A stretch of 64,000 nt of DNA from Rachicladosporium sp. CCFEE 5018. Its lineage: Eukaryota; Ascomycota; Dothideomycetes; Cladosporiales; Cladosporiaceae. The stretch lies in assembly GCA_002077045.2 (NCBI GenBank), contig KZ111141.1:2301919-2365918 (forward strand). The letters are read 5' to 3'. Shown here piece after piece: positions 1 through 10,014 of this stretch (position 1 is the first letter of the stretch; each line of letters starts with the position of its first letter). The notes below the pieces were generated by a model. It saw nothing but the letters and a program-made list of their open reading frames with translations. It was not told the origin of the DNA and ran no database searches. The position numbers and the translations under genes were made by a program.

Positions 1-50
1 ACCTCGTTCCTTGCTACGACGCCGAAAGGTGCGGCTATCAGCGTGGCGAA

Positions 51-150
51 NNNNNNNNNNNNNNNNNNNNNNNNNNNNNNNNNNNNNNNNNNNNNNNNNN
101 NNNNNNNNNNNNNNNNNNNNNNNNNNNNNNNNNNNNNNNNNNNNNNNNNN
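51..150. other. assembly gap (100 N)
   Basis: One hundred undetermined bases. A round 100-N run is normally a placeholder of unknown size, so the distance between bases 50 and 151 is not known. It interrupts the 3' end of the URN1-like gene. The 50 bases before it cannot be assigned. Confidence 0.98.
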
Positions 151-1444
151 TGTACAGCTTCTCGCGGTCCTTATCTGACAACTTGCGATCAGTCATGACC
201 GAGTCCTTGCGATACTTCCGCTTGAATTCTGGCCAGTATAGCTTCGGTGTAGCGTTGTCCGAAAGAAATGCCAGGTACGGGATCTTGGGATCGAGCTTCT
301 CCATCTGCTCGCGCTCGAGTCGCAGTTGCGTAGCTTTGTCGCGAGTCCATTGCTCCCAGACTTCCTTACGGCTTCGCGTTGAAGGAAGGACAGTGTATCG
401 ATCATCGAGCATGATACTGTCTGGGCTTTCGTCCGCAATCAGCTTGTCCCAAGGTGTATAGGGCGAGGTGCCATGGTCGTCGAGAAGCTCTCTAAAGAGG
501 TTCGCGGCTTCTTCGTCGGAGAGTGGAAGACCTTCAGCACCTGATTCGTAGCCATCCTCTTCAGCATCGCCGCCATACTCGCCAGGATCAAGATCGTAGT
601 CTGCGCCCATGGCGGCTAGTTGGTAAGCTATGTCGTCCTCCGTGAACTCGACGGGTGCGGCTTCCTGGTCCACGGTGACATCAGTTGCATCGACTACCGT
701 CGGCGCTGTCTCTCCGTCCTCGTCGTGATCTTCCCCTTCAGTGTCCGTGACCTCCACATACTCATAATCGCTATCACTACCATAGTCACCTATTCGCGGA
801 GCTTCAGGCTCGCGCACAGGCGGCTTCGCAGCTTTAGCGGTGTCCTCCTCGTCCTTCTCAGCCTGTACGGCAAGCTCAGCGATCATGGCCGCCTCATCTT
901 CCCGCTGCAAGCTCTCACTGCGCCGCCTTCGCTGTCTCTCATCGCTGCCATGGGCACCGTTTGGCTGCGCTTCTGTCCGCATGACTTTCAGCTGCTCCTC
1001 TGCCCACGCCGCGTTCTCGGCTCTCTCAGCCTCTTCGGCTTGATCCTCTCGTTCCGCTCGCTCAAGTGCATACACAGCCGGCATGAGATTGTTCGGAATG
1101 CGCCAGAAGCTCTCCTTCGTATTCACGTTGTGTGCAAAGCGACGTCCATACTTCGTCCTCACTAAGACCCAATCCTCGTGTCCAGGAAGCGGATGCTGCG
1201 CCTTCGGTCGGTCTTTGGCATTGCGAGGATCGTTTCTCGCGCCGTTACCCCAATTACCTGGTTTTTTGTCAGGTCGTATATGGCCGTTCGTAATTCTAGC
1301 CGGCCCAGTAGGTATGAACGGTTCAGTCAAATCCTCGGGTTCCATGTCCGCTTCTCCTCCACCGAATGGTACGAAGTCCTGCTGAAGGTCATCCTCGGGC
1401 GACAGGCGCATACGCTTGTTTGGAGATTCTCCTGTGTCATCCAT
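151..1444 (-). CDS. URN1: URN1-like WW/FF domain pre-mRNA splicing factor (C-terminus missing)
   Basis: Start codon at 1444; the reading frame is open without introns until the gap at 150, giving about 431 residues with no visible stop. A WW-like module lies near residues 92-120 (Trp followed by Gly-Arg, Asn, Thr and an aromatic-Trp-Arg-Ile-Pro end). Long acidic, Glu/Asp-rich segments follow. An FF domain sits near residues 318-380 (Phe-Arg-Glu-Leu-Leu start, Arg-Lys-Glu-Val-Trp end). This WW plus FF order matches yeast Urn1 and related spliceosome-associated proteins, which bind phospho-CTD or splicing partners in the nucleus; that role is from family knowledge. Divergent from the proteasome gene, 291 bp apart. 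The C-terminal helices lie in or beyond the gap. Confidence 0.82.
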
Positions 1445-1735
1445 GGCTCATGCTGAGATCTGCTCGACCAGTTTCAGCTTGGGAGACTGACGCAGTTGTC
1501 CGTATTGTACACGATCGAAGTCAAGTACCTGTCACAGTCGAAGCTTTGGGCTTGGCGTTTGACATCGCGTACTTCACGTTGCCTGGGAGCTATGTGCAAC
1601 ACAAATCACTTACATCACCGCCGACTACTCCTCACACCACCATTCACTCTCCAGTTCAGTGGAAGACCTGCCTCTGGACTGCTCGAACGACCGATCAAAC
1701 CTGACCATACTCGATCTCGTAATACAACTCTCACC
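1445..1735. promoter_or_regulatory. bidirectional promoter region, URN1 / proteasome alpha 3
   Basis: The 291 bp between two divergent start codons must hold both 5' UTRs and both core promoters. I looked for the yeast Rpn4/PACE proteasome element (GGTGGCAAA) on both strands and did not see it. The last 100 bases before the proteasome ATG are C/T-rich with ACC-rich tracts, typical of fungal 5' UTRs. No TATA box is evident. Confidence 0.5.
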
Positions 1736-2547
1736 ATGTCACGACGCTACGATTCCCGGACGACCATCTTCTCGCCGGAGGGCCGCTTATACCAAGTCGA
1801 ATATGCGCTCGAGGCCATCTCACACGCCGGCACAGCCCTGGGGATCCTAGCAAAAGACGGCATAGTCCTCGCCGCCGAGCGAAAAGTCACCAGCAAGCTG
1901 CTCGAGCAAGACACCAGCGCCGAGAAGCTCTACATCCTCAATGAGTGAGTCGTCCTAGCAGATCTGATCGACTTATGGGGATACTTGCTAACAACAGCAG
2001 TAACATGATCACAGCCGTAGCCGGCATGACAGCAGACGCCAACATCCTCATAAACTACGCCCGCCAAGCCGCCCAACGCTACCTCCTAACCTACAACACC
2101 GACATCCCCTGCGAGCAGCTCGTGCGCCGCCTCTGCGACCTCAAGCAAGGCTACACGCAACACGGTGGCCTGCGCCCCTTCGGCGTCTCCTTCATCTACG
2201 CCGGCTACGACCCGCACCGCCACTTCCAGCTCTACCAATCGAACCCGTCCGGAAACTACGGTGGCTGGAAAGCCACGAGCGTAGGCGCTAATAACGCGTC
2301 AGCGCAGAGTCTGCTAAAGCAGGACTACGATGAGGAGTGTGATTTGAAGGGCGCGTGTGAGTTGGCTGTCAAGGTGTTGAGTAAGACTATGGATAGCACG
2401 AAGTTGAGTAGTGACAAGATTGAGTTTGCGACTGTGGGGAAGACGAAGGAGGGGAAGGTGTATCATCATTTGTGGGCGGCGGAGGAGATTGATGCGTTGT
2501 TGCGGGAGCATGGGCTGGCGAAGAAGGAGACGACGGAGGGGAGTTGA
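1736..2547 (+). CDS. PRE9: 20S proteasome subunit alpha 3 (alpha type-3 of yeast)
   Basis: Two exons: 1736-1944 and 2001-2547, with a 56-nt intron (GTGAGT donor, GCTAAC branch, GCAG acceptor). The product is 251 residues, normal for the family. The N-terminus has the alpha-subunit signature (Arg-Arg-Tyr-Asp-Ser-Arg, then Ser-Pro-Glu-Gly-Arg-Leu-Tyr-Gln-Val-Glu-Tyr-Ala). The core has the Gly-Tyr-Thr-Gln-His-Gly-Gly-Leu-Arg-Pro-Phe-Gly block of alpha 3. The acceptor could also be at 1997, adding one Ser; 2000 gives the usual Leu-Asn-Asp-Asn-Met join. The subunit sits in the outer ring of the 20S core; in yeast it is the only non-essential alpha subunit (known from the family). ATG lies in a good CACC context. 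Confidence 0.95.
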
Positions 2548-2859
2548 GGACGTGAGCAGTGAGGGGATGTGAAAGATAGAGCTGCGAATGTACTATACGC
2601 GTCGACGCTTCAGTCGCTCGCCAGAGAAGCTGCAGAGCGATTGAGGCGCATATACAAGACCGGAAATTGCGCGAGTGGCAACCTGTGAAACGGAGCGCTC
2701 CACGCCTGAGCTCCAATAAGCGGGACCACGGTGATGGTCGTTACGACCTCACCACCGTGTACACCAGATAAGCAAAGTATGCAGCAAGCAGCAAAGGACT
2801 GCTTTAGATCACACGCTTGTGCAGACCTCATGCTCCATCCCGTCGTACATCCTCATTCC
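2548..2859. other. convergent intergenic region
   Basis: 312 bp between the 3' ends of the proteasome gene (plus) and the Dug2 gene (minus). No gene, RNA or repeat seen; it should hold both 3' UTRs and poly(A) sites. Confidence 0.6.
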
Positions 2860-5748
2860 TCATTTCTTCGGCAGCTCCCTGAACACCTTCTTGAAGATGC
2901 TCCTCGCCTTATACAGATTCTCCAACCTCAACCTCTCATTATCCAAATGCGCATGATCGCTAGCCTGTCCCACGGGGAAGTGCGCAGCAGGTGCATCGAA
3001 CTCCTTCTCTAGAAATCTGATAGCCGGGATGGAGCCGCCTTCTCGTATGTAGAGCGGCTTGCGACGTTGTGAAGACGGCAGGGATGTGGACGAGGACAGG
3101 CTGTTGGCATGATTCCTTGATGTGCGAGGGCTGGTGGGTGATGCGAGAGCGGCGAGGCGAGAGGTCATTTCCGCGAGTGGCGTGAGAGGCTGAAGAGGAG
3201 GAATGGCGCTGCTGCTGTCTGCTAAGGCGGAAGAGGTTGTAGGGGACAGCTTGGCATTAAAATAGCTCGGATCCACCTCTGCGTTGCCGTTGCGAAGCGG
3301 GACGTCGATCTTCGGCGGTGCATTATTCGAACCCCGACGTTCAAGGTGGTCGATCGGACCCCACGCTTCCATGATGGCTTCTTCGAGAGTCTGGAAGATC
3401 TCGTTCGTCCAGTCTCCGAGCCAGGGCTCAGCTTGATGATCAATGGTGACTGTCAGCTTGTTGGTTGAGTCTAGCTTTGCGAAGCCGTCTTGCAAGAAGG
3501 CTGTCAGAGCTGCGGCTACAGTGGACGCCTCCTGGTTAGGAACAAGACGGATACTGATCGCTGCTTTGGCAAGTCGAGGGATGATGGTAGCGTTGTCAGG
3601 ACCTGATGTCTGAAAGCGATGGATGGTGAGACTGGCCTCGCGCCATTTGCGCATTAGTCCGGTGGCGACAGCTTGCGGAGTGCCGAGATTGGGATTGCGC
3701 TGGAGCAGAGAGCTGGTGATGTCTGCGTACAGCCCACGCTCCTCTTCCCCCAATGGCGGTATCGGATCATAGAACTGAGGGATCATGACCTCGCCGTTTC
3801 TGCCCGTCAGAGTGCTAAGAAGTGATACGAGACCCTTCAACGATTCGTCCAGTTGGGCGCTTCCGTCTACGCCAGAGTGTAGGTCAGGGTGACTGCTCTC
3901 AATCTGCACGGTAGCATGGATAACGCCTCGAAGTCCGTACGTCAGGCATGGTATTCGATCGTCCAGCCAGTACGAATTGGCAAGCAGGATCCAGTCCACG
4001 TCACCAATCTTGTTCTTGGCAGCTTTGACTGCCTGCTCAAAGCCTCGAGATCCGCACTCCTCTTCGCCTTCGATCAAGAACACTATATCCGAGTCGAGCG
4101 CCTGATCCTTAGCCAACTCAACACATGCGAAGAGAGCAGCCATGATGGGACCCTTGTTATCGGAGATGCCACGCCCGTACAGATACCCATCGACACCTCG
4201 CAGAGTGAAAGGGTCTGCAGCCCACTTCGCTTGCTCGTTCTCTGCCGCGACAACGTCGTAGTGGCCATAGAATAGTATCTTCTTGCGTTTTGAGGCGATT
4301 GCAGGATTGCCTCTGAACTTCGCCAAGATCACTGGATTCAACGGCTCCCTAGTCGGTAGCATCTCAGTGGTGGCTCCGAAGTTCTTGAAAACAGTGCGGA
4401 GGTATGAGGCTCCACGACGGCAGTCCAATTGGTGTTTTGGGTCTGATGAGACTGTGCGGTACGACACAAAGCGTCGCAGGTGCTCTAGCATCAGCTCGTC
4501 GCTCGTTCGTGATGCCGCTGTAGGTGATGCCATGCAGTCGCTGACGTCCCATATAGCGAGCGTACAATCGCTCGCACCTGTTACGAAAATCGGCCGTCGT
4601 TGAGCGTACGTGAACGCGGCTGCGAGCACACGGCCTTTATGTGCCTCGAAACGGCTTTTGAGCTGGTACTGTCGATCAAATTTGCGTACGAACCCGGTGA
4701 CGGCTGCACTGAATAGTATGCCCCCTCCGACACAGACGGACAGTACGTCGGCTCGATGCGCTTTAAGGTTTCGCAATAGCTGTCGAGTCTCCAGGTCCCA
4801 GACATCGACCTCACCTCCAGATCGGCCAGAATACAGAAATGTGCCGTCTACCGTAATCGATAGAATCGAGTGGCCTTCTTCTCGTCCATCGTCTAGTGTG
4901 AAGAGTTCCTCGATGCCACCGTTCGTTACATCCAGTCGCCATAGCCTGACAACACCGTCGCCACCTCCTGTGACTAAGATCTCTCGGCCAGCAGTCTCCT
5001 GCAGACCTTCCTTGAGTAGCAGCATGCAGTACACATACCCGAAGTGTGCGAAATGCTTGGCGTTTTCCTTGGAGATCTCGAGTGTCTGTCCCCCTCTAGC
5101 GTGCTTGGGAATGACGTGTGCATCCGCCGGCTTTGGCGTTCTAGCTCCACCAGGTCCCTTGGAGTCGAAGAAGGGATCGTCCCGAAGCGACGGATGTATT
5201 GCACGATCACGTCGGCTGGACTTGGTTTCTGGCTCACAGAGCTTGCACCATTGTATCGTGGTGTTCTGGGCACCGAGGTACACCGTCTTCGTCAGCGAAG
5301 AGTAGCTGACGCAGAAGACATCACCGATGTCGTAAGTCGAGTACAGGCAGTATGCCTGTGCGAAGGGCTTCGTGTGCCAGACGTTCACTATACGGTCGCC
5401 AGCACCCGAGAGCAGCAGTGTCTGATCGATGCTCAGGGTCAAAGCCAGAACACTTCCGCGATGGCCATCGATCACAGCAAGCCGTTCATAGTTCTTCAAA
5501 CTGTAGACCAGGATCTCGCCAGCCTGAGTTCCGGCATAGATATGCTCATCGCCGAGCGCGATTGCGAGTATCGAACTTGTGTGCTGCAGACGGTGTTTCA
5601 ACGTTGGCTGCTCGCCCTGACCGTCCCCACTGTCACGGCTAGGCGTTCGCGTTAAGGCATGCGTATCGTCCGTCTCCGAACCTGCATAGCGAGAAGAAGG
5701 GATAGTTAGCGAACGATGCTCGCGGATCTTGCCATTGACAGACGACAT
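2860..5748 (-). CDS. DUG2: Dug2-like glutathione degradation subunit (WD40 plus M20 peptidase)
   Basis: Single exon, 962 residues; yeast Dug2 is 878. Residues 50-405 form a WD40 propeller (repeats ending Val-Asn-Val-Trp, Val-Arg-Leu-Trp, Val-Asp-Val-Trp, Leu-Ala-Ile-Trp). Residues 405-962 are an M20 metallopeptidase domain with Gly-His-Tyr-Asp (496/498), Gly-Arg-Gly-x-Ser-Asp-Asn-Lys-Gly (Asp 530) and Glu-Gly-Glu-Glu-Glu (560-564). In the Dug pathway Dug2 pairs with the amidotransferase Dug3 to cleave the gamma-glutamyl bond of glutathione in the cytosol (family knowledge). Two oddities: the motif that reads Ser-Asp-Asn-Tyr-Trp in active M20 enzymes is Ala-Asn-Ser-Tyr-Trp at 590-594, so a metal-ligand Asp is absent; and a Ser/Pro-rich insert of about 60 residues interrupts the domain near 850-910. 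Confidence 0.9.
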   Translation of the reverse strand: MSSVNGKIREHRSLTIPSSRYAGSETDDTHALTRTPSRDSGDGQGEQPTLKHRLQHTSSILAIALGDEHIYAGTQAGEILVYSLKNYERLAVIDGHRGSVLALTLSIDQTLLLSGAGDRIVNVWHTKPFAQAYCLYSTYDIGDVFCVSYSSLTKTVYLGAQNTTIQWCKLCEPETKSSRRDRAIHPSLRDDPFFDSKGPGGARTPKPADAHVIPKHARGGQTLEISKENAKHFAHFGYVYCMLLLKEGLQETAGREILVTGGGDGVVRLWRLDVTNGGIEELFTLDDGREEGHSILSITVDGTFLYSGRSGGEVDVWDLETRQLLRNLKAHRADVLSVCVGGGILFSAAVTGFVRKFDRQYQLKSRFEAHKGRVLAAAFTYAQRRPIFVTGASDCTLAIWDVSDCMASPTAASRTSDELMLEHLRRFVSYRTVSSDPKHQLDCRRGASYLRTVFKNFGATTEMLPTREPLNPVILAKFRGNPAIASKRKKILFYGHYDVVAAENEQAKWAADPFTLRGVDGYLYGRGISDNKGPIMAALFACVELAKDQALDSDIVFLIEGEEECGSRGFEQAVKAAKNKIGDVDWILLANSYWLDDRIPCLTYGLRGVIHATVQIESSHPDLHSGVDGSAQLDESLKGLVSLLSTLTGRNGEVMIPQFYDPIPPLGEEERGLYADITSSLLQRNPNLGTPQAVATGLMRKWREASLTIHRFQTSGPDNATIIPRLAKAAISIRLVPNQEASTVAAALTAFLQDGFAKLDSTNKLTVTIDHQAEPWLGDWTNEIFQTLEEAIMEAWGPIDHLERRGSNNAPPKIDVPLRNGNAEVDPSYFNAKLSPTTSSALADSSSAIPPLQPLTPLAEMTSRLAALASPTSPRTSRNHANSLSSSTSLPSSQRRKPLYIREGGSIPAIRFLEKEFDAPAAHFPVGQASDHAHLDNERLRLENLYKARSIFKKVFRELPKK

Positions 5749-6305
5749 CAGCTATTGATGTCGCGATCGCTATGCCAATGACCTGCGATTTGCGGGTACT
5801 GGCACGATACGAGACAGCCCATATATCGACTTTGGGAGTGTTGCCGCATTATTATCCGCTGCAAGGCAAATGAACTTGAGGTCGCGTGCTTCTGTTTCAG
5901 GACATTCCGTGCCAAGAGAAACGGAGCTGCTGACTACGTACCAATCCAAAAGTGAAGGTTTCTCACCAACGTGATTCTCTCACTCGCACACTCTCCCGAC
6001 CACATCTCTCCACAGTCGCGTCGTGGGGTGCGCGAAATGCTTCTCCGGGGATCATGAGCGCCAAAAGTAACGATATTGTCACGGGATCCGGCTCGCCTCA
6101 GCATATATGAGGCTCTGAGAATGGCGAGCGATTGCGCGATCGCAGTCACCGCTTCTCTGTGCAACCTCTACATACAACTCCGCATGCTGACGGTGAGTCA
6201 GGTCATCTGTATCTTGAATTCACTGCCACAGAAATGCTTCCAGCAGAAAGTCCTGGCGATTCTTCAAGGTTCACTTCAATTCGGTTGTCTGCCTGCTCTC
6301 TCTCC
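5749..6305. other. intergenic, DUG2 promoter side
   Basis: 557 bp between the Dug2 start and the 3' end of the MsrB gene, both on the minus strand. No supported gene, RNA or repeat. It must hold the DUG2 promoter and the MsrB 3' UTR. Confidence 0.5.
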
Positions 6306-7034
6306 CTAGGTGGTCGGATCATCCTTTCCAAACTTAAGGCTTACGCTATTCACACAATGCCTCTCATCCGTCGGAGTAGGGTATCCCTCTCCCTTGAACA
6401 CGTGCCCCAGATGGCCGCCGCAGTTCGTGCATACGATCTCCGTCCGCTCCATCCCGAATGTCTTGTCGGTATGTCTCGTCACGGCGCCTGGGACGGCATC
6501 GAAGAATGCTGGCCAGCCACAGCCAGACTTAAACTTATGTGTGGCTTTGTAGAGAGGTGCGTCGCAGGCGGCGCAGGTGTAGGCGCCGGTAGTGGGGGCG
6601 TGCTTGTCGTACTCGCCGGTGAAGGGTGCCTCTGTGCCCTTCTCGCGGAGAACACGGAATTGCTCTAGCATATGCCGTCAGTCGTGCTCATCTACAAAAA
6701 GAGTCTCTCAAGACTCTGGAGAACATAGATCCCAGAATCTCAGGACTACACTCCACTTACCCTTGTTTAACACCGCCTTCCACTCCTGATCGCTTTTCTG
6801 CACTGGGTGCGTCATGTTCCTGTTCTCAGCTGTCGAGAATAGTGCGCCCAAGAAGGGGATCGTTGGCATAGAAGCTCGAAGCGCTAGAGTAGGTCGGATT
6901 GGTGTACCGAGCGTGAGCTGTGATGGCGCTGCTCGATGGAAGGTAGCGTTTGTGAAGGTGTAGACGGTGCGGACGATGGAGGGGAAAGATGGGAGGCGCA
7001 TGTGAGAGGGCTTATAGTGTGGAGTGAAGGACAA
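6306..7034 (-). CDS. MSRB: peptide-methionine (R)-S-oxide reductase, MsrB type, probably mitochondrial
   Basis: Two exons: 7034-6761 and 6664-6306, joined across a 96-nt intron (GTAAGT donor, CTAG acceptor); the join gives Asn-Lys-Glu-Gln-Phe-Arg. The product is 210 residues. Residues from about 70 form the SelR domain: zinc pairs Cys-Ala-Ala-Cys and Cys-Thr-Asn-Cys, the Gly-Gly-His-Leu-Gly-His block and the catalytic Arg-His-Cys-Val-Asn near the C-terminus. The enzyme reduces methionine-R-sulfoxide in proteins with thioredoxin (family). The first 60 residues are Arg/Ser/Thr-rich with no acidic residue over the first part, as in a mitochondrial presequence. A second in-frame Met 11 codons downstream is an alternative start. 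The ATG at 6671 is inside the intron and is not a start. Confidence 0.93.
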
Positions 7035-7404
7035 TGAGGCTGTGATTGATGGGGCATGTGAGGCTCATACGATGTGTTTGGAATCTTTGAGAGCTTCCAG
7101 TTGCTTGACGTCATCGACGAGTGGCGAAGTGAGGGTTCGATTTGGAAGAGAAGCTATTAGACATTGAAGGCATCCGGATCCACCAAACCAAATTCAACCA
7201 GTGATTGATTCTCGTATTACTGATCCATGTAAAGCATTGTCATCGGATATCATGTCAATGGCTACCTGTAAAGCTACCACTGTGGACTGGGATAGATCTA
7301 TTCGTTGGCCTCTGGAGCAAGTGCACACAATAGACTCAGGTTGCGTGAGCTTGCCATCAATCTGAGCGCCGAACATCGCGCCATCTCCTTCCCAATTCTC
7401 CCCC
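7035..7404. other. intergenic, MsrB promoter side
   Basis: 370 bp between MsrB and the Zn2Cys6 factor, both minus strand. Nothing recognisable besides the expected MsrB promoter and the 3' UTR of the transcription factor. Confidence 0.5.
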
Positions 7405-9568
7405 TTACACAGCACTCATATCGAGGCCAAAGTCAAAGTCTCCCACATTGAATGAGTTCCAGAAAGCCTCATCGAAATACGTAAAGCCCTCCATTCCCAT
7501 TGCTCCCATCCAGCCCTCTCCAGGCGGTGTGGGTCCTTGCAGCCCTTGCGTGGCCCCATCGGTAGCAGTTGGCTCGACCATCGCCGAGATCCTCATCTTC
7601 TTCTCCAGTCCCTCAGGCACCGGCCCAAGCGGTCGTGCAGTCTCGGGGTTCATCTTCGAGTCGAAGAACTGCTTTAGCCATCTCGTCTTCTGCGCCCATC
7701 GGGTAAAAGCATCGTTATTGATAGTCAGCCCGTCAAGACCTGAGGCTTCGACGGCTTCGAAACGCGCGGAGCAGCGTTCCATGATCTCCCCGAAGTCCAA
7801 GTGATCCCGCATGCACTTCGCATCCCAGCCGGAGACATCCATTGTAGCCAGCCGCATGAGCGAGATGAAGGCATAGCCGAATTGCGCGAAAGCTGGGAAA
7901 GGGAGGGTGAGGTACTCCGAGACGGGGACGCTGAAGTAGACGTCGGCGTAGTCTTTGACGGCGGAGACGAACCGCCAGATATCCGGTAGGCGTGACTGGA
8001 GTTGAGAGTGTTTCGACTTGTCATCCAGGAGGTCTTGGAAGGATCGATCCCAAAGCGATATGCGGGCGTTGGCTAGTTGAAGTTGGAGCAGGTATTGCAG
8101 GCGGCTGATCGTTGGAGGAACGGTAATCCTATCGAGCTGAGCGGCGTAGGCTTGCGAAGTCATGGCGATCGGTATGCCGGACAAAGATGCCGTACTGATT
8201 TCCTCTTGGATATGCTGAGCGTTGACGAGGCGGACAAGGAAAACATCGCTCTCGTACTCGGCCATTCGCTCAAGGACTTCAAGACTTTGGGACATCCAGG
8301 GTGTCCAATTCAATGGCTCGAGCTTGTGGAACGATGTGGAGAGCATTGAGCCCAGATAGTAAGTCCCGAGCAGCGCCCTCCGCTCGTCACTAGTAGCGGC
8401 CTTGGGAGTTTTGCTCGCCATTGGGCCGTGAGACACTTCCTTGCTCATTTGGCTACACGTTCCCGGTGCACGATCGATGTTGAGATCGGTGACGAGTGCC
8501 ATGGCAAGGTGGATAAGATTCGTGCTCTGCTGACTGTCATGAAGATGCATATGCCACCTAGCAGATGTCAATAGAGCCTCCAATCCTGACGATGAGCGAA
8601 GGGCTTACCAGTTCACAACCACTAGGATTCCCTGCAGCAATTCCATACTCTTCTCACTGTTCATCAACATTCTCTCACCCAGCTGCCGCATGACATCCTT
8701 ACACATCCGGTGACTCCGCGGTAGATCGTCGATAAGTGACACCGCAACAATCGCTTGCATCAGGAAAGGACGCTCCTGTGCCAGCTCCCAGACATCAGTA
8801 TGTGGCGGCAGGACAACAAAGGGGTTGTTCGGCGCCATCAATCGCTGATATCGCTCGAACAGTCTGCCAGCTTCCTGCATGCTGATCGTGGTGTCGTCTC
8901 TGAGCGTACGAGCAGAGGCAAGGTACTCCGAGGCCGAAGAAAGTACCGTCGGCACGCCACTGCCATTGCGATAGGCACCTGGGCCGTTCGGGTCTTTGTC
9001 ATCGCAGACTGCTTGGAGGACCTCCTTGACGTGCGACAATCCAGTCGCAGGGCCAGACGAATCGTTCTGCGGTTGTGAGTCTGGGGGCGAAAGCTCGCCG
9101 GTTTGTTGTTGATGTTGAGCGGAGAGTGCATGGACAAGATGCTCTAGTTTGTTTTCGAGGTTCTCGAGCTGGGCCGTTCGACTGGGCCAATGTCAGTGAC
9201 GTCGCGGACATCGTCTTTTTCCTTGCTAGACCTGTGAGTGAGGTGCCGGATCGGTACTCATGCAAAGCACTCGGCCTAGGATGTAGAGTGATAGAGTAGA
9301 CACGACTAAGAAATGTTGTTGCCTACGTGAGCTTCACCGGCTTTCGTCTCCTGACTACATGCTCCTTAGTGTAGCATTCCTTCTTCAGTCTTGCGCACCT
9401 AAGCTGTTGTCAGCACTGGCTCGTCGACATCCGATGCGTTGCATCGCACCTCTCACAGACATCTCCATCTCGCTCTCTTCTGCACTTCGACTTCGCCTTG
9501 GCACAAATCTCACAACTCCGAGCGGAGCTCGCGCTGCTCAAGCGCCGAGGCTCGGGTCTAGACTCCAT
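7405..9568 (-). CDS. Zn2Cys6 fungal transcription factor
   Basis: Four exons reconstructed: 9568-9450, 9399-9327, 9168-8609, 8557-7405; 634 residues. Splicing exon 1 to 2 completes a binuclear zinc cluster with Cys at 19, 22, 29, 38, 41 and 48 (spacing C2C6C8C2C6C), the last two Cys coming from exon 2. Exon 3 starts with a heptad-like Leu-Glu-Asn-Leu-Glu-Asn-Lys-Leu-Glu dimerisation helix. The acceptor at 9169 is chosen because it keeps frame; the AG at 9182 would preserve the usual Arg-Thr-Ala-Gln lead but breaks frame, so this junction is the weakest. Residues about 150-500 have the look of the fungal middle homology region. Nuclear DNA-binding regulator by family; target genes unknown. The C-terminus is acidic/aromatic (Phe-Asp-Phe), a possible activation segment. 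Confidence 0.85.
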
Positions 9569-10014
9569 CCCTTTGCTGGTGTGTTGCTGCGTTGTGCAAT
9601 GTTGCTGACTACACGTAATTGTGAAGGACGGCGGACGGAGCTGCAAGTATGAGAAGGGACGATGATTGTGCAGGTACTTTGAGATTGGGTATTGGCAATC
9701 AGGCGACGTCGGTTTCGCATGTCGTACAGCAGGAGCGGGGAAGGAGGATGCAGTGAGACGCCGCATCCGTTCCTTGGTCTTGGCACAGAGATGCTGTGAG
9801 CAATCTTCGATTGATCTATCTATGCCTCTGTCTCTATGTCGTATACGATGTAAGTTCATGCTATGCTAGCAATTTGCGGTGTTAGCAAGTCCTCCTCCAA
9901 GGAAAGTAGCGCGACGGCGTCCGGCTCAATGCCGCCTTTGGGCAGCAAAAGGTCGCACAGTCATGTACCGAACCTCCAGCAACAACATGTTCAAGCAAAC
10001 ATCAAAGCTAATCC
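9569..10014. other. intergenic, transcription-factor promoter side
   Basis: 446 bp between the Zn2Cys6 gene start and the 3' end of the coiled-coil gene. No gene or repeat seen. Confidence 0.5.

Noticed and set aside
38..50. Continuation of the URN1 frame through the N run to a stop near 38
   Set aside because: The gap size is unknown, so frame across it has no meaning.
6306..6671. A separate MsrB starting at the ATG at 6671
   Set aside because: That ATG lies in the intron just before the CTAG acceptor; splicing gives the conserved Glu-Gln-Phe-Arg join with the upstream exon.
9176..9184. Acceptor at 9182 for exon 3 of the Zn2Cys6 gene (gives the common Arg-Thr-Ala-Gln-Leu lead)
   Set aside because: Needs a donor in a phase that exon 2 does not offer; the AG at 9169 keeps frame with all other exons.
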